Shown here: positions 35,599 through 44,288 of the stretch, piece by piece | Layout of the letters: every line of letters begins with the position of its first letter | Position numbering within the stretch: position 1 is the first letter of the stretch | DNA from: Coxiellaceae bacterium | Lineage (GTDB): Bacteria > Pseudomonadota > Gammaproteobacteria > Coxiellales > Coxiellaceae | Direction: 5' to 3' | Assembly: GCA_029210045.1 (NCBI GenBank) | Contig: JARGNX010000010.1 | Span: 1 to 64,000 of the forward strand | Length of the DNA stretch: 64,000 bases | Position numbers and translations under genes: made by a program | The notes under the pieces: generated by a model | Database searches by the model: none | What the model saw: the letters and a program-made list of their open reading frames with translations, nothing else | Told to the model about the DNA's origin: nothing

Positions 35599-36435
35599 TC
35601 AGGTTTGAATGGTATATATCACACGCAGTTGGTTAAGTCTACGGCTGTCGGCGCTAACGACGCTAATATCAAAGTCGTCAATAATGATTTGTTCGCCAGT
35701 GAGAGGCAAATAGCCGAACTGTTGGATGACCAGGCCACCGATAGTGTCGTAATCCTCATCAGAGAGATTGACACTGAAATAGGTATTAAAATCTTCGATG
35801 GGGGTTAATGCATTAATGAGGTAGGTATTGTCGTTGACTTGATTGATGTTAGGTTCATCATTCGGTGCATCGGTTTCGTCGACAATATCACCGACAATTT
35901 CCTCTAACACATCTTCAATAGTGACGAGCCCAGAAACGCCGCCATATTCATCGATCACTATTGCCATATGATTACGCTTTTGACGGAAGTCTTTGAGTAG
36001 AGCGTCAAGCCTTTTACTTTCAGGCACAAAGGTCGCGGCACGTAGCATGGTATCGAGAGGTTTCTCTTCTTTGTTGGTATCTAAATGAGAGGGTAGTAAT
36101 TCTTTAGCTAGTAAGATGCCAATGATTTCATCGCGTGATTCATTGATTACAGGGAAGCGCGAGTGAGCGGTTTTAATAACGGTTGATAAGATTTGCTCGC
36201 GTGGTGCGTCGTGTTCAAGTACAACCATTTGCCCGCGCGGGATCATCACGTCGCGTGCTTGCAGTTCGGAGAAGCGCAGAATGGACTCGATCATATCCAG
36301 CGCGCTGGGGTCGATCAGTTCGCGATCTTTGGCATCATGCAGTAGGGAGATGAGTTGCGTGCGCGTTTGCGGCTCGCGTAATAGCGCTTCACTTAGTCGG
36401 TCTACCCAGGATTTTTGTGGCTCTTCACTTGTCAT
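35599..36435 (-). CDS. corC: CorC/HlyC family CBS-domain protein
   Basis: 278 residues from MTSEEPQKSW. It has a tandem CBS pair (about 60-185; SRFPVINESRDEIIGILLAKELL and AIVIDEYGGVSGLVTIEDVLEEIVGDIVDE) and a CorC_HlyC domain (about 195-275; YDTIGGLVIQQFGYLP). No membrane helices: the soluble CorC/YbeX form, linked to Mg/Co efflux and ribosome maintenance in E. coli. Upstream of lnt by 18 bases, as in the ybeX-lnt order. Confidence 0.92.
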   Translation of the reverse strand: MTSEEPQKSWVDRLSEALLREPQTRTQLISLLHDAKDRELIDPSALDMIESILRFSELQARDVMIPRGQMVVLEHDAPREQILSTVIKTAHSRFPVINESRDEIIGILLAKELLPSHLDTNKEEKPLDTMLRAATFVPESKRLDALLKDFRQKRNHMAIVIDEYGGVSGLVTIEDVLEEIVGDIVDETDAPNDEPNINQVNDNTYLINALTPIEDFNTYFSVNLSDEDYDTIGGLVIQQFGYLPLTGEQIIIDDFDISVVSADSRRLNQLRVIYTIQT

Positions 36436-36510
36436 GGTTTCATTATACACTACAAAGTCCGATATGCTAGAATAGCCGTTTCAAATACACAGCTTATCAA
36501 TGGAATAATA

Positions 36511-37569
36511 TTGAACAAAAAAATTGGGGTGTTAATCGTAAATTTAGGGTCGCCTAGCGGCTTGAATAAGTCAGCTATCCGTGCATTCTTAAGAGAGTTC
36601 TTAATGGATAAGCGAGTCATTGATTTGCCTTGGTTGGCTCGTGCCATGATAGTCTATGGTATCGTGCTGCCATTTCGCCCACAGAAACTGATATCGCAAT
36701 ACCGCGAAATTTGGTTGGAGCAGGGCTCGCCATTGGTGGTTTACAGTAATCGGGTTACCAAGCAATTGGCTCAACAGCTGGGTGAGGACTTTGTTGTCGG
36801 CTTGTCTATGCGTTATGGCGAGCCGTCAATGGCTGAGACGGTGAGGACATTATTGCAGCACTCATTAAAACAATTAATTGTTTTGCCATTTTATCCGCAA
36901 TATGCGACTTCAACCACAAGTTCTACTGTTGCCGAGCTGTATCGTGTGTTGAGTCAACATACCAATGTACCGCCAGTTGAAGTGGTGATGTCATTTTATG
37001 ATGATCCAGGCTTTATTGCAGCTCAAGCTGCCGTTTGTCGTTCAGCAATGCAGGCATTTAAGCCAGATCATTTGTTGATGAGTTATCATGGTTTGCCGGT
37101 TAGTCATATACAAAAAGAACAGCGAGAGCCTTATGAGGTGTGTATGCAGCATAAGCCGTGCCCTTTGGTTGGTAAGCATAATAGTCATTGTTATCGTGCC
37201 CACTGTTATGAGACTAGCCGCTTATTGGCTGATGCTTTAAGCTTGAGTGGCGATCAATATACTACGACGTTTCAGTCACGTTTTGGTAAAAACAAATGGA
37301 TTGAACCGGTTACCACTGAGGTTTTAGAGCGCTTAGCAAAGCAGGGTGTAAAAAGGTTGGCGGTGACGATGCCGTCCTTTGTGGTGGATTGTCTTGAGAC
37401 TTTAGAGGAAATAGCGATTCGCGCAAAGCAGCAATGGCTTGATCTCGGCGGTGAAGAAATGTTGGTAATCCCCTGTTTAAATGACCATAGCCAATGGGTA
37501 TCAGCATTGGAAGGCATGGTTAGGACAAGAGCGTTGACAGAAAACAAAGAGTCATGTAATGTTACATAA
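36511..37569 (+). CDS. hemH: Ferrochelatase
   Basis: 352 residues from a TTG start preceded by GGA at six bases. The open frame extends upstream into corC, but homology begins at KKIGVLIVNLGSP. Motifs: LREFLMDKRVIDLP, SMRYGEPSM, the catalytic-His loop LLMSYHGLPVSH and FQSRFGKNKWIEP. Cys residues in KPCPLVGKHNSHCYRAHCYETS could hold a metal cluster in some family members, here untested. It inserts Fe(II) into protoporphyrin IX, supplying heme for the bo3 oxidase further on. Confidence 0.94.
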   Translation: MNKKIGVLIVNLGSPSGLNKSAIRAFLREFLMDKRVIDLPWLARAMIVYGIVLPFRPQKLISQYREIWLEQGSPLVVYSNRVTKQLAQQLGEDFVVGLSMRYGEPSMAETVRTLLQHSLKQLIVLPFYPQYATSTTSSTVAELYRVLSQHTNVPPVEVVMSFYDDPGFIAAQAAVCRSAMQAFKPDHLLMSYHGLPVSHIQKEQREPYEVCMQHKPCPLVGKHNSHCYRAHCYETSRLLADALSLSGDQYTTTFQSRFGKNKWIEPVTTEVLERLAKQGVKRLAVTMPSFVVDCLETLEEIAIRAKQQWLDLGGEEMLVIPCLNDHSQWVSALEGMVRTRALTENKESCNVT

Positions 37570-37583
37570 GTTCAGGAGGTGTC

Positions 37584-37877
37584 ATGACGACACGACATAA
37601 CCAGCAAGCTTGGCAACAGTTTTTAGACTTATGCCGTAGTGTGAATAAATCTGAAGTACTAGATGATTTTTTTGATTTCATTTTTACTTCCGAAGAGCGT
37701 GAGATGATTGCTTCTCGTATTATTATCACGGAAGAATTGCTTAAGCAGGAAAAGCCGCAGCGCCAGATTTCGAAAGAAACGGGTGTTAGTATCGCCAAGA
37801 TAACGCGCGGATCGAATAGCTTAAAAAACATTGATGATGGATTGCGCAAATTGTTGGTTAAGAGGTTAGTGGAGTGA
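37584..37877 (+). CDS. trpR: Trp operon repressor TrpR
   Basis: 97 residues, the family size. It has FTSEEREMIASRIIITEELL, the helix-turn-helix RQISKETGVSIAKITRGSNSLK and the C-terminal helix DDGLRKLLVKRL. Aside from EE replacing PDE near the start, it follows E. coli TrpR closely. AGGAGG is present before the ATG. No trp gene is near, so targets lie elsewhere. Expression may depend on hemH, which ends 14 bases upstream. Confidence 0.9.
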   Translation: MTTRHNQQAWQQFLDLCRSVNKSEVLDDFFDFIFTSEEREMIASRIIITEELLKQEKPQRQISKETGVSIAKITRGSNSLKNIDDGLRKLLVKRLVE

Positions 37878-37884
37878 CAATGCC

Positions 37885-37980
37885 TGTCATCCCGGACTTG
37901 ATCTTGTCATCCCGGACTTGATCTTGTCATCCCGGACTTGATCTTGTCATCCCGGACTTGATCCGGGATCCAGTCAAGTA
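37885..37980 (+). repeat. Four-unit 20-base tandem repeat
   Basis: TGTCATCCCGGACTTGATCT is repeated from 37885, 37905 and 37925. The fourth unit, from 37945, ends in GATCCGGGATCCAGTC, which closes a palindrome (CCCGGA/TCCGGG). The units have no spacers. It lies between trpR and the POT gene. Confidence 0.9.
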
Positions 37981-38021
37981 ACCGGAACTGGTTTAACAGA
38001 ATGACGTATAAAGGCAATAAC

Positions 38022-39530
38022 GTGAACTTTATAAAATCAATAAAAGCTAAAATCCAATCTAACCCTCCCGGTCTTTATGTGTTGTTTTACACAGAAATGT
38101 GGGAGCTGTTTGGTCGCTTTGGTATTACAGCATTATTGGTTTTGTATCTTACGCATACGTTCAAATTTACCGATGATAAGTCATTCGCTATTTACAGCGG
38201 ATTCATTGCTTTATTATACGTGATGCCAATTATTGGTGGTTACCTATCCGATCGATTGCTGGGTCTAAAGCATTCCATTATTTTAGGTGCCAGTTTAATG
38301 GCAATAGGTAATGCTTTATTGATTTTTCCATACAGCCAGTTTATTTATTTGGGCTTATCTGTAGTGGCTGTTGGTAGTGGATTCTTTTTGCCAAGCATTG
38401 TTCCCTTGGTTGGGCAGCTTTATAAAGAAGACCGACGTGGTCGAGATGCGGGCTTTACACTTTATTATATAGGTAAAAACATAGGGGCTTTATTGGCGCC
38501 TTTAGCTTGCGGTATTGTTGGTCAACAGTTTGGTTATAACTACGCGTTTATTTTAAGTACGCTGGGAATGATTTCAGGTATTTATGTATTTGTACGCGGT
38601 CAAAAGCATTTGATTGATATTGAAACCAGTAATGAGCATCGCTATCGGCGGGCGCGCACATCGACTGTTTTGGTTTATGCCTCTATTTTGGTTATGATTC
38701 CAGCGGTTTATGTGGTGTTACTGTATGCACTGGATGGTTATTTATTGGTTTGCGCCGGGATTATCGCATTTGCAGTATTGCTTACTATAGGGATTAGGCA
38801 TGATGCTAAGGTCAGAAAAAGACTGCTAGCCATTGTGATGATGTTAATATTTGTTGTTGTATTCTTTGCTTTACTGGGGCAGGGTGGTACGACTTTAAAT
38901 TTATTTATCGAGCGTATTATTGACCGACAGATATTCGGCTACCAGATTCCGCCTTCTGTTTTTTATACGCTTGATCCAATTTTTATGATTTTAACCGGGC
39001 CATTACTGGCTATGTTGTGGACTCGTCTAGCAAAAATAGATCGGGAGCCATCCGAGGTGATTAAGTTTTGTTTGGCGATGGTGATTTTAGCCGCTGGCTT
39101 TATGGTGTTTGTTGCTGCCGGGCATTTGGCTAGTGAGCAAGGGAAGGTGTCTCCGCTGTTTGTTGTGCTGGGCTATTTCTTATTTCCGATAGCTGAACTG
39201 TTGATTATGCCGATTGGTTTGTCATTGGTGACTCGGTTATCACCGAAAGGACATGATGCTATCTTGGTGGGCATTTGGATGCTGGGTTATTCGGTGTCGG
39301 GTTACTTGACTGGTATAGTTTCTAAATTGGGCCGTGTAACATTTCATGTCGTGGATGTTGAGGCGGTCAAGCAGGCTTCATTGATCTACAGTCACGATTT
39401 TCTCTATAGTGCTTTGATTTTAGTGGCTTCAGCTATTGTTTTATTGCTTATTATCCCAATATTCAAGATGTTAACAAGAAAGAGTCCCGGTGAAAAATTA
39501 ACCGCATCTACTGATCAGATATATTATTAA
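38022..39530 (+). CDS. Proton-dependent oligopeptide transporter (POT/PTR2 family)
   Basis: About 502 residues with 12-14 membrane helices. The POT signature is near the start: FYTEMWELFGRFGITALLVLYL (ExxER-like, here with F for the Arg-neighbour Tyr). The second signature region is FTLYYIGKNIGALLAPL. GTG at 38022 has AAGG at good spacing, whereas ATG at 38001 lies against the tandem repeat and has no ribosome site, so I prefer the GTG. It imports di- and tripeptides with protons at the inner membrane, fitting an amino-acid-dependent lifestyle. Confidence 0.88.
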   Translation: MNFIKSIKAKIQSNPPGLYVLFYTEMWELFGRFGITALLVLYLTHTFKFTDDKSFAIYSGFIALLYVMPIIGGYLSDRLLGLKHSIILGASLMAIGNALLIFPYSQFIYLGLSVVAVGSGFFLPSIVPLVGQLYKEDRRGRDAGFTLYYIGKNIGALLAPLACGIVGQQFGYNYAFILSTLGMISGIYVFVRGQKHLIDIETSNEHRYRRARTSTVLVYASILVMIPAVYVVLLYALDGYLLVCAGIIAFAVLLTIGIRHDAKVRKRLLAIVMMLIFVVVFFALLGQGGTTLNLFIERIIDRQIFGYQIPPSVFYTLDPIFMILTGPLLAMLWTRLAKIDREPSEVIKFCLAMVILAAGFMVFVAAGHLASEQGKVSPLFVVLGYFLFPIAELLIMPIGLSLVTRLSPKGHDAILVGIWMLGYSVSGYLTGIVSKLGRVTFHVVDVEAVKQASLIYSHDFLYSALILVASAIVLLLIIPIFKMLTRKSPGEKLTASTDQIYY

Positions 39531-39567
39531 GGTGTTATAATTTCCCTGTAATACATAGGGGACATGC

Positions 39568-39954
39568 ATGGCAGATAAGCCTGATTTTTCAGATCTAACC
39601 AAAAAATTAAAAATCGGTGGTTTAGTCGATAACGTAAGATCCTTGATTTCTCCCGGAGGCTCTACACCTGATCCAGATGAGGACGATAAGGTGGGCCATC
39701 AACTCGCTGAGCTCAGCTTACTCATGCAAGAATTAAATGAAGTGAATGCGGAACAAAGTGAACGCATGGTTGAAATTAATAAATTGTTTAATGTGTTGTT
39801 CGAAGAATTACAAGCAGAGCGTGATGCCGTTGAAGAGGCTGTGCATGAGTTAGAAGAGTATGCAGAAGGTGAGGATGATGAAGAGGAAGAAGAGGTAGAG
39901 GAAAAGCCTAAAAAGAAAGCCACCAAAAAAACAACTAAAGGTAAGAAGAGCTAA
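39568..39954 (+). CDS. Acidic coiled-coil protein with a basic tail
   Basis: 128 residues, no known family. Residues about 45-110 are a coiled coil (LAELSLLMQELNEVNAEQSERM, given in part), then an acidic run (EGEDDEEEEEVEE) and a Lys/Thr tail (KPKKKATKKTTKGKKS). The opposite charges could bind nucleic acid or self-associate. AGGGGA precedes the ATG. The stop overlaps the start of thpR (TAATG), so the two are coupled. Confidence 0.65.
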   Translation: MADKPDFSDLTKKLKIGGLVDNVRSLISPGGSTPDPDEDDKVGHQLAELSLLMQELNEVNAEQSERMVEINKLFNVLFEELQAERDAVEEAVHELEEYAEGEDDEEEEEVEEKPKKKATKKTTKGKKS

Positions 39955-40517
39955 TGACAGATAGTCCTACAGAAATGTTACGCGCGTTTGTTGGTTTACC
40001 AGTAAAGGGCTTGTTGGCTGATGCGATTGAAAGACAATTACCTGCCATTGAATTGCCTGGCGATACAGAATTGCATTTATCGCCACGCAATAACTGGCAT
40101 GTAACTCTGCATTTCTTTGGGGCTGAAACGGAAAAAACCAAACTTAAAGAGGCGTGGCCTGCATTAAAGCAAATCATTGAGCGTTGTGACCCGTGTGAAG
40201 TTATTTCTCAAGCCATGGTGGGGTTGCCAATGTACCATTCGCAGGCGTGGGTTATAGCATTAGAGCCAACAAATAGTTTATTATCACTGCAGCAGCATGT
40301 GTGTACAAAGCTTGATGAGTTAGGCTTTGATATTGAAGAGCGCCCTTATTTTCCACATATTACTTTATGGCGGCCGAAAGGGCGTGGTAAAACAGATTTG
40401 CCACAACAAGATATTCAATTAGAAATGGCTACTTTGGATGAGGTGGCGCTGTATAGTAGTTGTCTTTCATCGCAAGGTTCTCAATACGATATTATTGAGT
40501 CTGCGCATCTCGGTTAA
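39954..40517 (+). CDS. thpR: RNA 2',3'-cyclic phosphodiesterase ThpR
   Basis: 187 residues of the 2H phosphoesterase family. The two HxTx motifs are HVTLHFFG and HITLWRPKG, with the usual spacing. The family opens 2',3'-cyclic phosphates and can ligate tRNA halves in vitro. Coupled to the acidic coiled-coil gene by a TAATG overlap. Confidence 0.9.
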   Translation: MTDSPTEMLRAFVGLPVKGLLADAIERQLPAIELPGDTELHLSPRNNWHVTLHFFGAETEKTKLKEAWPALKQIIERCDPCEVISQAMVGLPMYHSQAWVIALEPTNSLLSLQQHVCTKLDELGFDIEERPYFPHITLWRPKGRGKTDLPQQDIQLEMATLDEVALYSSCLSSQGSQYDIIESAHLG

Positions 40518-40675
40518 TGGCATTTAAAAAAGACGCCTGCATATTATAGTTTGCCGTTTTTATGTGTGAAATCTGTTGGTTAGGATGCCGTATGAAGCTT
40601 CTATGTTTTTATACTATAACTTAATGATGTTGTTGAATGACGTTATTTGAGAGCTTCAATTTTAAGGTATAGATT

Positions 40676-41827
40676 ATGTTAAAAGCGATTATTGTAGGTG
40701 TATTTAGCGTTTTATTGGTTTCGTCTGCCGTTGCCGCAAAACAACCTTCTAATTTAAATACGGATGTAAGTAAGACCGACACTAATGCAGGTAAGAATAA
40801 TTCTGGTGATTATCGAACACTTGTTTTTAGTGACTATCAGCTATTTGATCCAAACCTTACTTGGCCAGGTGCGTATTATGGCAATGATACGGTTGTTATG
40901 GTGATGATGAACCGTAGTGATGACCATGATCTTTTTTTTCGTACGGCAAAACCTGAAGAAAATGGAAATTTACACTTTCTTCAGCCGGGTGGTTATTCAA
41001 GTGATACTCGGGGTTGGTCGCCAAAGGTGGCAGTTACTAGCAAAGGTACAGTAATTGCAGTGCATGAGGCGGCTGATACAGAAGAGCAGAGGATGTATTA
41101 TCGCACAGGTAAATTAACTGCTGAGAAAAACACTATTATTTGGAATAAGTGGTATGAGGAATACAATAATGGTCATACGCCAAGCATTGCAGCAATGGGT
41201 GACAGGGCGGTTATATCGGTGCATGGTTATGGCGATGGGCATGTTTACTACAATATGGCACCAATAAATAAAGACGATACGGTTAATTTTCACAAGGATG
41301 CTATTAGGGTTACAGAAGATCATGGGGTGGCTGGTAATCCAAGTGTTACGGTGCTGTCGGATGATTCAGTTGTGATAGCTTGGGCAAATAACTTTCATTC
41401 ATTTGCAGATGATGATAATGACAAAATTTATTATCGAGCTGGTCGCATTAATTATGAAAAAAATATTATAGAGTGGTATGGGGGCGTGCAAGAGTTTGGT
41501 GATGGTGGTGCGCCGAGTTTGACGACAATAAAGGGTGATACGATCATGGTTGCCTATGGGCACGAAATTGATTTGGTCAAACCCAGTGGTGATGAAGACC
41601 AAATACAATCTATATACTATCGCACAGGAAAATTAGATACTAAAAACGGCGTGATTAACTGGTATCAAGGCGATGAAGATGAGCATGCAAAAGTTTTAAC
41701 ACAAGATACCGGTGGGCATCGCAGTGTCGGAAGGATAACTTACTTTACTACTTTCACTACCAATGACTATGTCTATGTTGTATTTAGCGCTGATGATGGG
41801 TCGTATTATATGAAGGCAAGGATATAA
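40676..41827 (+). CDS. Secreted beta-propeller-like protein
   Basis: 383 residues with signal peptide MLKAIIVGVFSVLLVSSAVAA. The mature part is made of about five blades. Each has a YYRTGKL-type strand (FFRTAKP, YYRTGKL, YYNMAPI, YYRAGRI, YYRTGKL), then I-x-W and a P-S-I/V/L-x-x (HTPSIAAM, GNPSVTVL, GAPSLTTI) strand. The pattern suggests a BNR/sialidase-type propeller, but the Arg triad of sialidases is not evident. Exported lectin-like or adhesive role is possible. Alone in its strand context; 158 bases without features lie upstream. Confidence 0.65.
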   Translation: MLKAIIVGVFSVLLVSSAVAAKQPSNLNTDVSKTDTNAGKNNSGDYRTLVFSDYQLFDPNLTWPGAYYGNDTVVMVMMNRSDDHDLFFRTAKPEENGNLHFLQPGGYSSDTRGWSPKVAVTSKGTVIAVHEAADTEEQRMYYRTGKLTAEKNTIIWNKWYEEYNNGHTPSIAAMGDRAVISVHGYGDGHVYYNMAPINKDDTVNFHKDAIRVTEDHGVAGNPSVTVLSDDSVVIAWANNFHSFADDDNDKIYYRAGRINYEKNIIEWYGGVQEFGDGGAPSLTTIKGDTIMVAYGHEIDLVKPSGDEDQIQSIYYRTGKLDTKNGVINWYQGDEDEHAKVLTQDTGGHRSVGRITYFTTFTTNDYVYVVFSADDGSYYMKARI

Positions 41828-41935
41828 TCATCGTTGCTTATTAAAATGTGTTAAGCATGTTGTGGAAAGTCATTGCAAAATATTCTGTGATAATATTCAA
41901 TTATACATGTAATAATTTTTAATGAGGAAGTTCTA

Positions 41936-42508
41936 GTGGTAAAGCTAACAAAAATCTATACTCGAACAGGCGATAAAGGACTTACCCATCTTGCAGGTAA
42001 ACATCGCGTAAAAAAAACCAATTGCCGAGTGGAATCCTATGGAACCATAGATGAATTAAATGCTTGTGTTGGGATGGTTGTTTCAGGGTTGGAAGGAAAT
42101 TCAAAGCTCGGCGATTTGAAAACACAATGCATTCGCATACAAAATGAATTGTTTAATGTCGGTACTTTACTAGCTGTGCTTAAGCAGGATAGGCGTGATA
42201 ATACACCGAGAGTTACAGAGGGCGATGTATTGCGCCTAGAAAATGAAATCGATGCAATGAATGAAACCCTGCCGACATTAAAGTCTTTTGTGTTACCGGG
42301 CGGTAGTGAGGCCAGCGCAAGGTTGCATGCCGCTAGGACCGTATGCCGTAGAGCGGAGCGTTGTATTCTGCACGCTGCTGGCAGTGAAGATATCGATGAT
42401 GTTGTTTTTTGTTATATTAACCGCTTAAGTGATTGGTTGTTTGTTGCTGCTCGATATTGTTTGTCAATTGAGCAGAAAGAAGAGCAGCTGTGGAGCTATG
42501 TGCCTTGA
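41936..42508 (+). CDS. Cob(I)alamin adenosyltransferase, PduO type
   Basis: 190 residues from GTG, with GAGGAAG upstream. The ATP site is YTRTGDKGLTHL near the start; then ESYGTIDELNACVG and the helix LHAARTVCRRAERC complete the PduO signature. It makes adenosylcobalamin. It abuts the convergent OYE-family gene stop to stop. No B12-dependent enzyme is in the window. Confidence 0.93.
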   Translation: MVKLTKIYTRTGDKGLTHLAGKHRVKKTNCRVESYGTIDELNACVGMVVSGLEGNSKLGDLKTQCIRIQNELFNVGTLLAVLKQDRRDNTPRVTEGDVLRLENEIDAMNETLPTLKSFVLPGGSEASARLHAARTVCRRAERCILHAAGSEDIDDVVFCYINRLSDWLFVAARYCLSIEQKEEQLWSYVP

Positions 42509-43666
42509 TCAAACTAATGTTTTAAGTGCAGACTTATCAAATGGAACAGCTTGGTCTAACTGGTCTTGCTGTATTAACTCAGGCCAGTTGGGGTTGGTTA
42601 ATAACATACGACCAACAGCGACCAAATCAAATTCTTCATTACTCAAGCGTTGATCTAAATCCCCCATGGTATTGTCTTGTGCTTTTGATTCAATGCCCTT
42701 AAACGAACTAATAAAGTCGATATCGAGACCAACACTACCGACGGTAATGGTTGCCTTGCCCGATATTTTTTTTACCCAACCGGCAAGGTTTAATGCTGAG
42801 CCATCAAATTCTGGTTCATTAAAGCGACGCGTACTGCAATGAAAAATATCGACGCCGGCTGAGACTAAGCGATCAATAAACGCTTCTAGCTCCTCAGGTG
42901 TCTGGGCCATTTTTTCATTATAGGCTCCCATTTTCCATTGTGAAAAACGAAAAATGATTGGGAAGTCTGGTCCAGTAGCTTCACGTACAGCTTCAACGAT
43001 TTCAACCGCGAATTGTGCGCGTTTTGCTAATGAATCACCGCCGTATTTATCATCACGGTGATTGGTTTTCTGCCAAAAGAACTGGTCAATCAAATAACCG
43101 TGTGCGCCATGTAACTCTATTGCGTCAAACCCAATACGCTTAGCATCTGCAGCACCTTGAGCGTAGGCATGAATAATTTTATTTATCTCTTCTTGAGATA
43201 AAGCACAAGGCACTTCGCCTTCTTTATAATTCGGGTGTAATATTTCGGATGGTCCAACACCCGGCACATCATGATGATCGCAAGCACAGCAATAAGTATA
43301 ATTATCTGGGGTTGATTCATCGATTTTTTTGGCCTGTCTAGCGCTGCCGACGTGCCATAACTGTGGTGCAATTATTCCGCCTGCCGCATGCACTTGCTTT
43401 ACTACGTTTTTCCAGCCGGCTAAGGCTTCTTCACCAAAAAAGTTGGGTACATTTGGGTAACCATGGCTGCCTGGGTGATCAATCGCCGTGCCTTCGGTAA
43501 TGATTAGCCCGACACCACCGGCGGCACGGCGCGCATAATAGTCCGCACTGGCTTGGCTGGGGATATGGCCTTTTGACATGCTTCGAGTCATTGGCGCCAT
43601 TACGATGCGATTTTTAAGCTGTAATGAGCCTAGGTTAAACGGTTTCAATAAAGATTCTTTTAACAT
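42509..43666 (-). CDS. NADH:flavin oxidoreductase, Old Yellow Enzyme family
   Basis: 385 residues from MLKESLLKPFNLGS, with GGAG six bases upstream. TIM barrel with FMN-binding NRIVMAPMTRS, the active-site region IELHGAHGYLIDQFFWQKTNHRDD (given in part: HGAHGYLIDQF), and the C-terminal phosphate site VAVGRMLLTNPNW. It reduces activated alkenes with NAD(P)H. Closest in layout to NemA-like reductases; substrate not evident. Confidence 0.9.
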   Translation of the reverse strand: MLKESLLKPFNLGSLQLKNRIVMAPMTRSMSKGHIPSQASADYYARRAAGGVGLIITEGTAIDHPGSHGYPNVPNFFGEEALAGWKNVVKQVHAAGGIIAPQLWHVGSARQAKKIDESTPDNYTYCCACDHHDVPGVGPSEILHPNYKEGEVPCALSQEEINKIIHAYAQGAADAKRIGFDAIELHGAHGYLIDQFFWQKTNHRDDKYGGDSLAKRAQFAVEIVEAVREATGPDFPIIFRFSQWKMGAYNEKMAQTPEELEAFIDRLVSAGVDIFHCSTRRFNEPEFDGSALNLAGWVKKISGKATITVGSVGLDIDFISSFKGIESKAQDNTMGDLDQRLSNEEFDLVAVGRMLLTNPNWPELIQQDQLDQAVPFDKSALKTLV

Positions 43667-43758
43667 CAACCACTCCAGCAACTGTTTTAATTAAGCCGCA
43701 ATACTAGCATACCCTTGGGGTTCGTACGATGGTTTCTTGGCTGTGCTTAAAAGCGAAG

Positions 43759-43869
43759 CCGGTTTATCAGGTTAACTTCCTAGCTAAATTCAGTGGGGTT
43801 TCTCAAGGGGAGATTTGCGCTCTCCCCTTGAGTCGCGTCAGTCGAACTTGTTTCGACTAGCGATCATAT
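43759..43869 (-). repeat. tRNA-linked structured repeat, distal copy at tRNA-Asn
   Basis: Read on the minus strand it runs ATATGATCGC to CCGG and matches the repeat at the left edge of the window. Long hairpin arms are CTCAAGGGGAGA and TCTCCCCTTGAG around GCGCAAA; small hairpin arms are AGTCGAA/TTCGACT. Tandem with the next copy at period 111. Confidence 0.85.
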
Positions 43870-44010
43870 CCGGTTTATCAGATTAACTTCCTAGCTAAAT
43901 TCAGTGGGGTTTCTCAAGGGGAGATTTGCGCTCTCCCCTTGAGTCGCGTCAGTCGAACTTGTTTCGACTAGCGATCATATAAGGGAACGAAAAGAGCGAA
44001 GCGAATGAAG
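43870..44010 (-). repeat. tRNA-linked structured repeat, proximal copy at tRNA-Asn
   Basis: On the minus strand it starts directly after the CCA of tRNA-Asn with CTTCATTCGCT, then CGTTCCCTTATATGATCGC, both also present after tRNA-Leu. The hairpins match the distal copy. The tandem boundaries differ from those at tRNA-Leu (period 111 versus 139), so the duplications are independent. Confidence 0.85.
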
Positions 44011-44085
<75 letters not shown>

Positions 44086-44193
44086 TCAATGTAGAGCGAT
44101 ACTATACTGATCTGTCGCGATTCGGTCAAGAGCCGAATTCAAAAAATATTGCTATTTGTAGGGGGTTAGCTGATATTTTGGGGGAGCTTGGCT

Positions 44194-44274
44194 TTGTCAT
44201 CCCGGAAATTGCGAAGCAATTATCCGGGATCCAGAAGATATAAGGCTGGATCCCGCATCAGGTGCGGGATGACA
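44194..44274. repeat. GTCATCCCGG-type palindromic pair
   Basis: TTGTCATCCCGGAAATTGCGAAGCAATTATCCGGGATCC is followed by GGATCCCGCATCAGGTGCGGGATGACA. Two nested palindromes lie between the aminotransferase gene and tRNA-Asn, oriented as inverted ends (TGTCAT...ATGACA). The family is dispersed in the window. Confidence 0.8.
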
Positions 44275-44288
44275 GCATCAAGTGTTGA

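Noticed and set aside
37885-37980. CRISPR-like array
   Set aside because: Four 20-base units adjoin with no spacers, and no cas gene is present.
39699-39926. Ser-rich 75-codon open frame on the minus strand
   Set aside because: Antisense of the acidic run of the coiled-coil gene; the Ser tract simply mirrors GAA/GAG/GAT codons.
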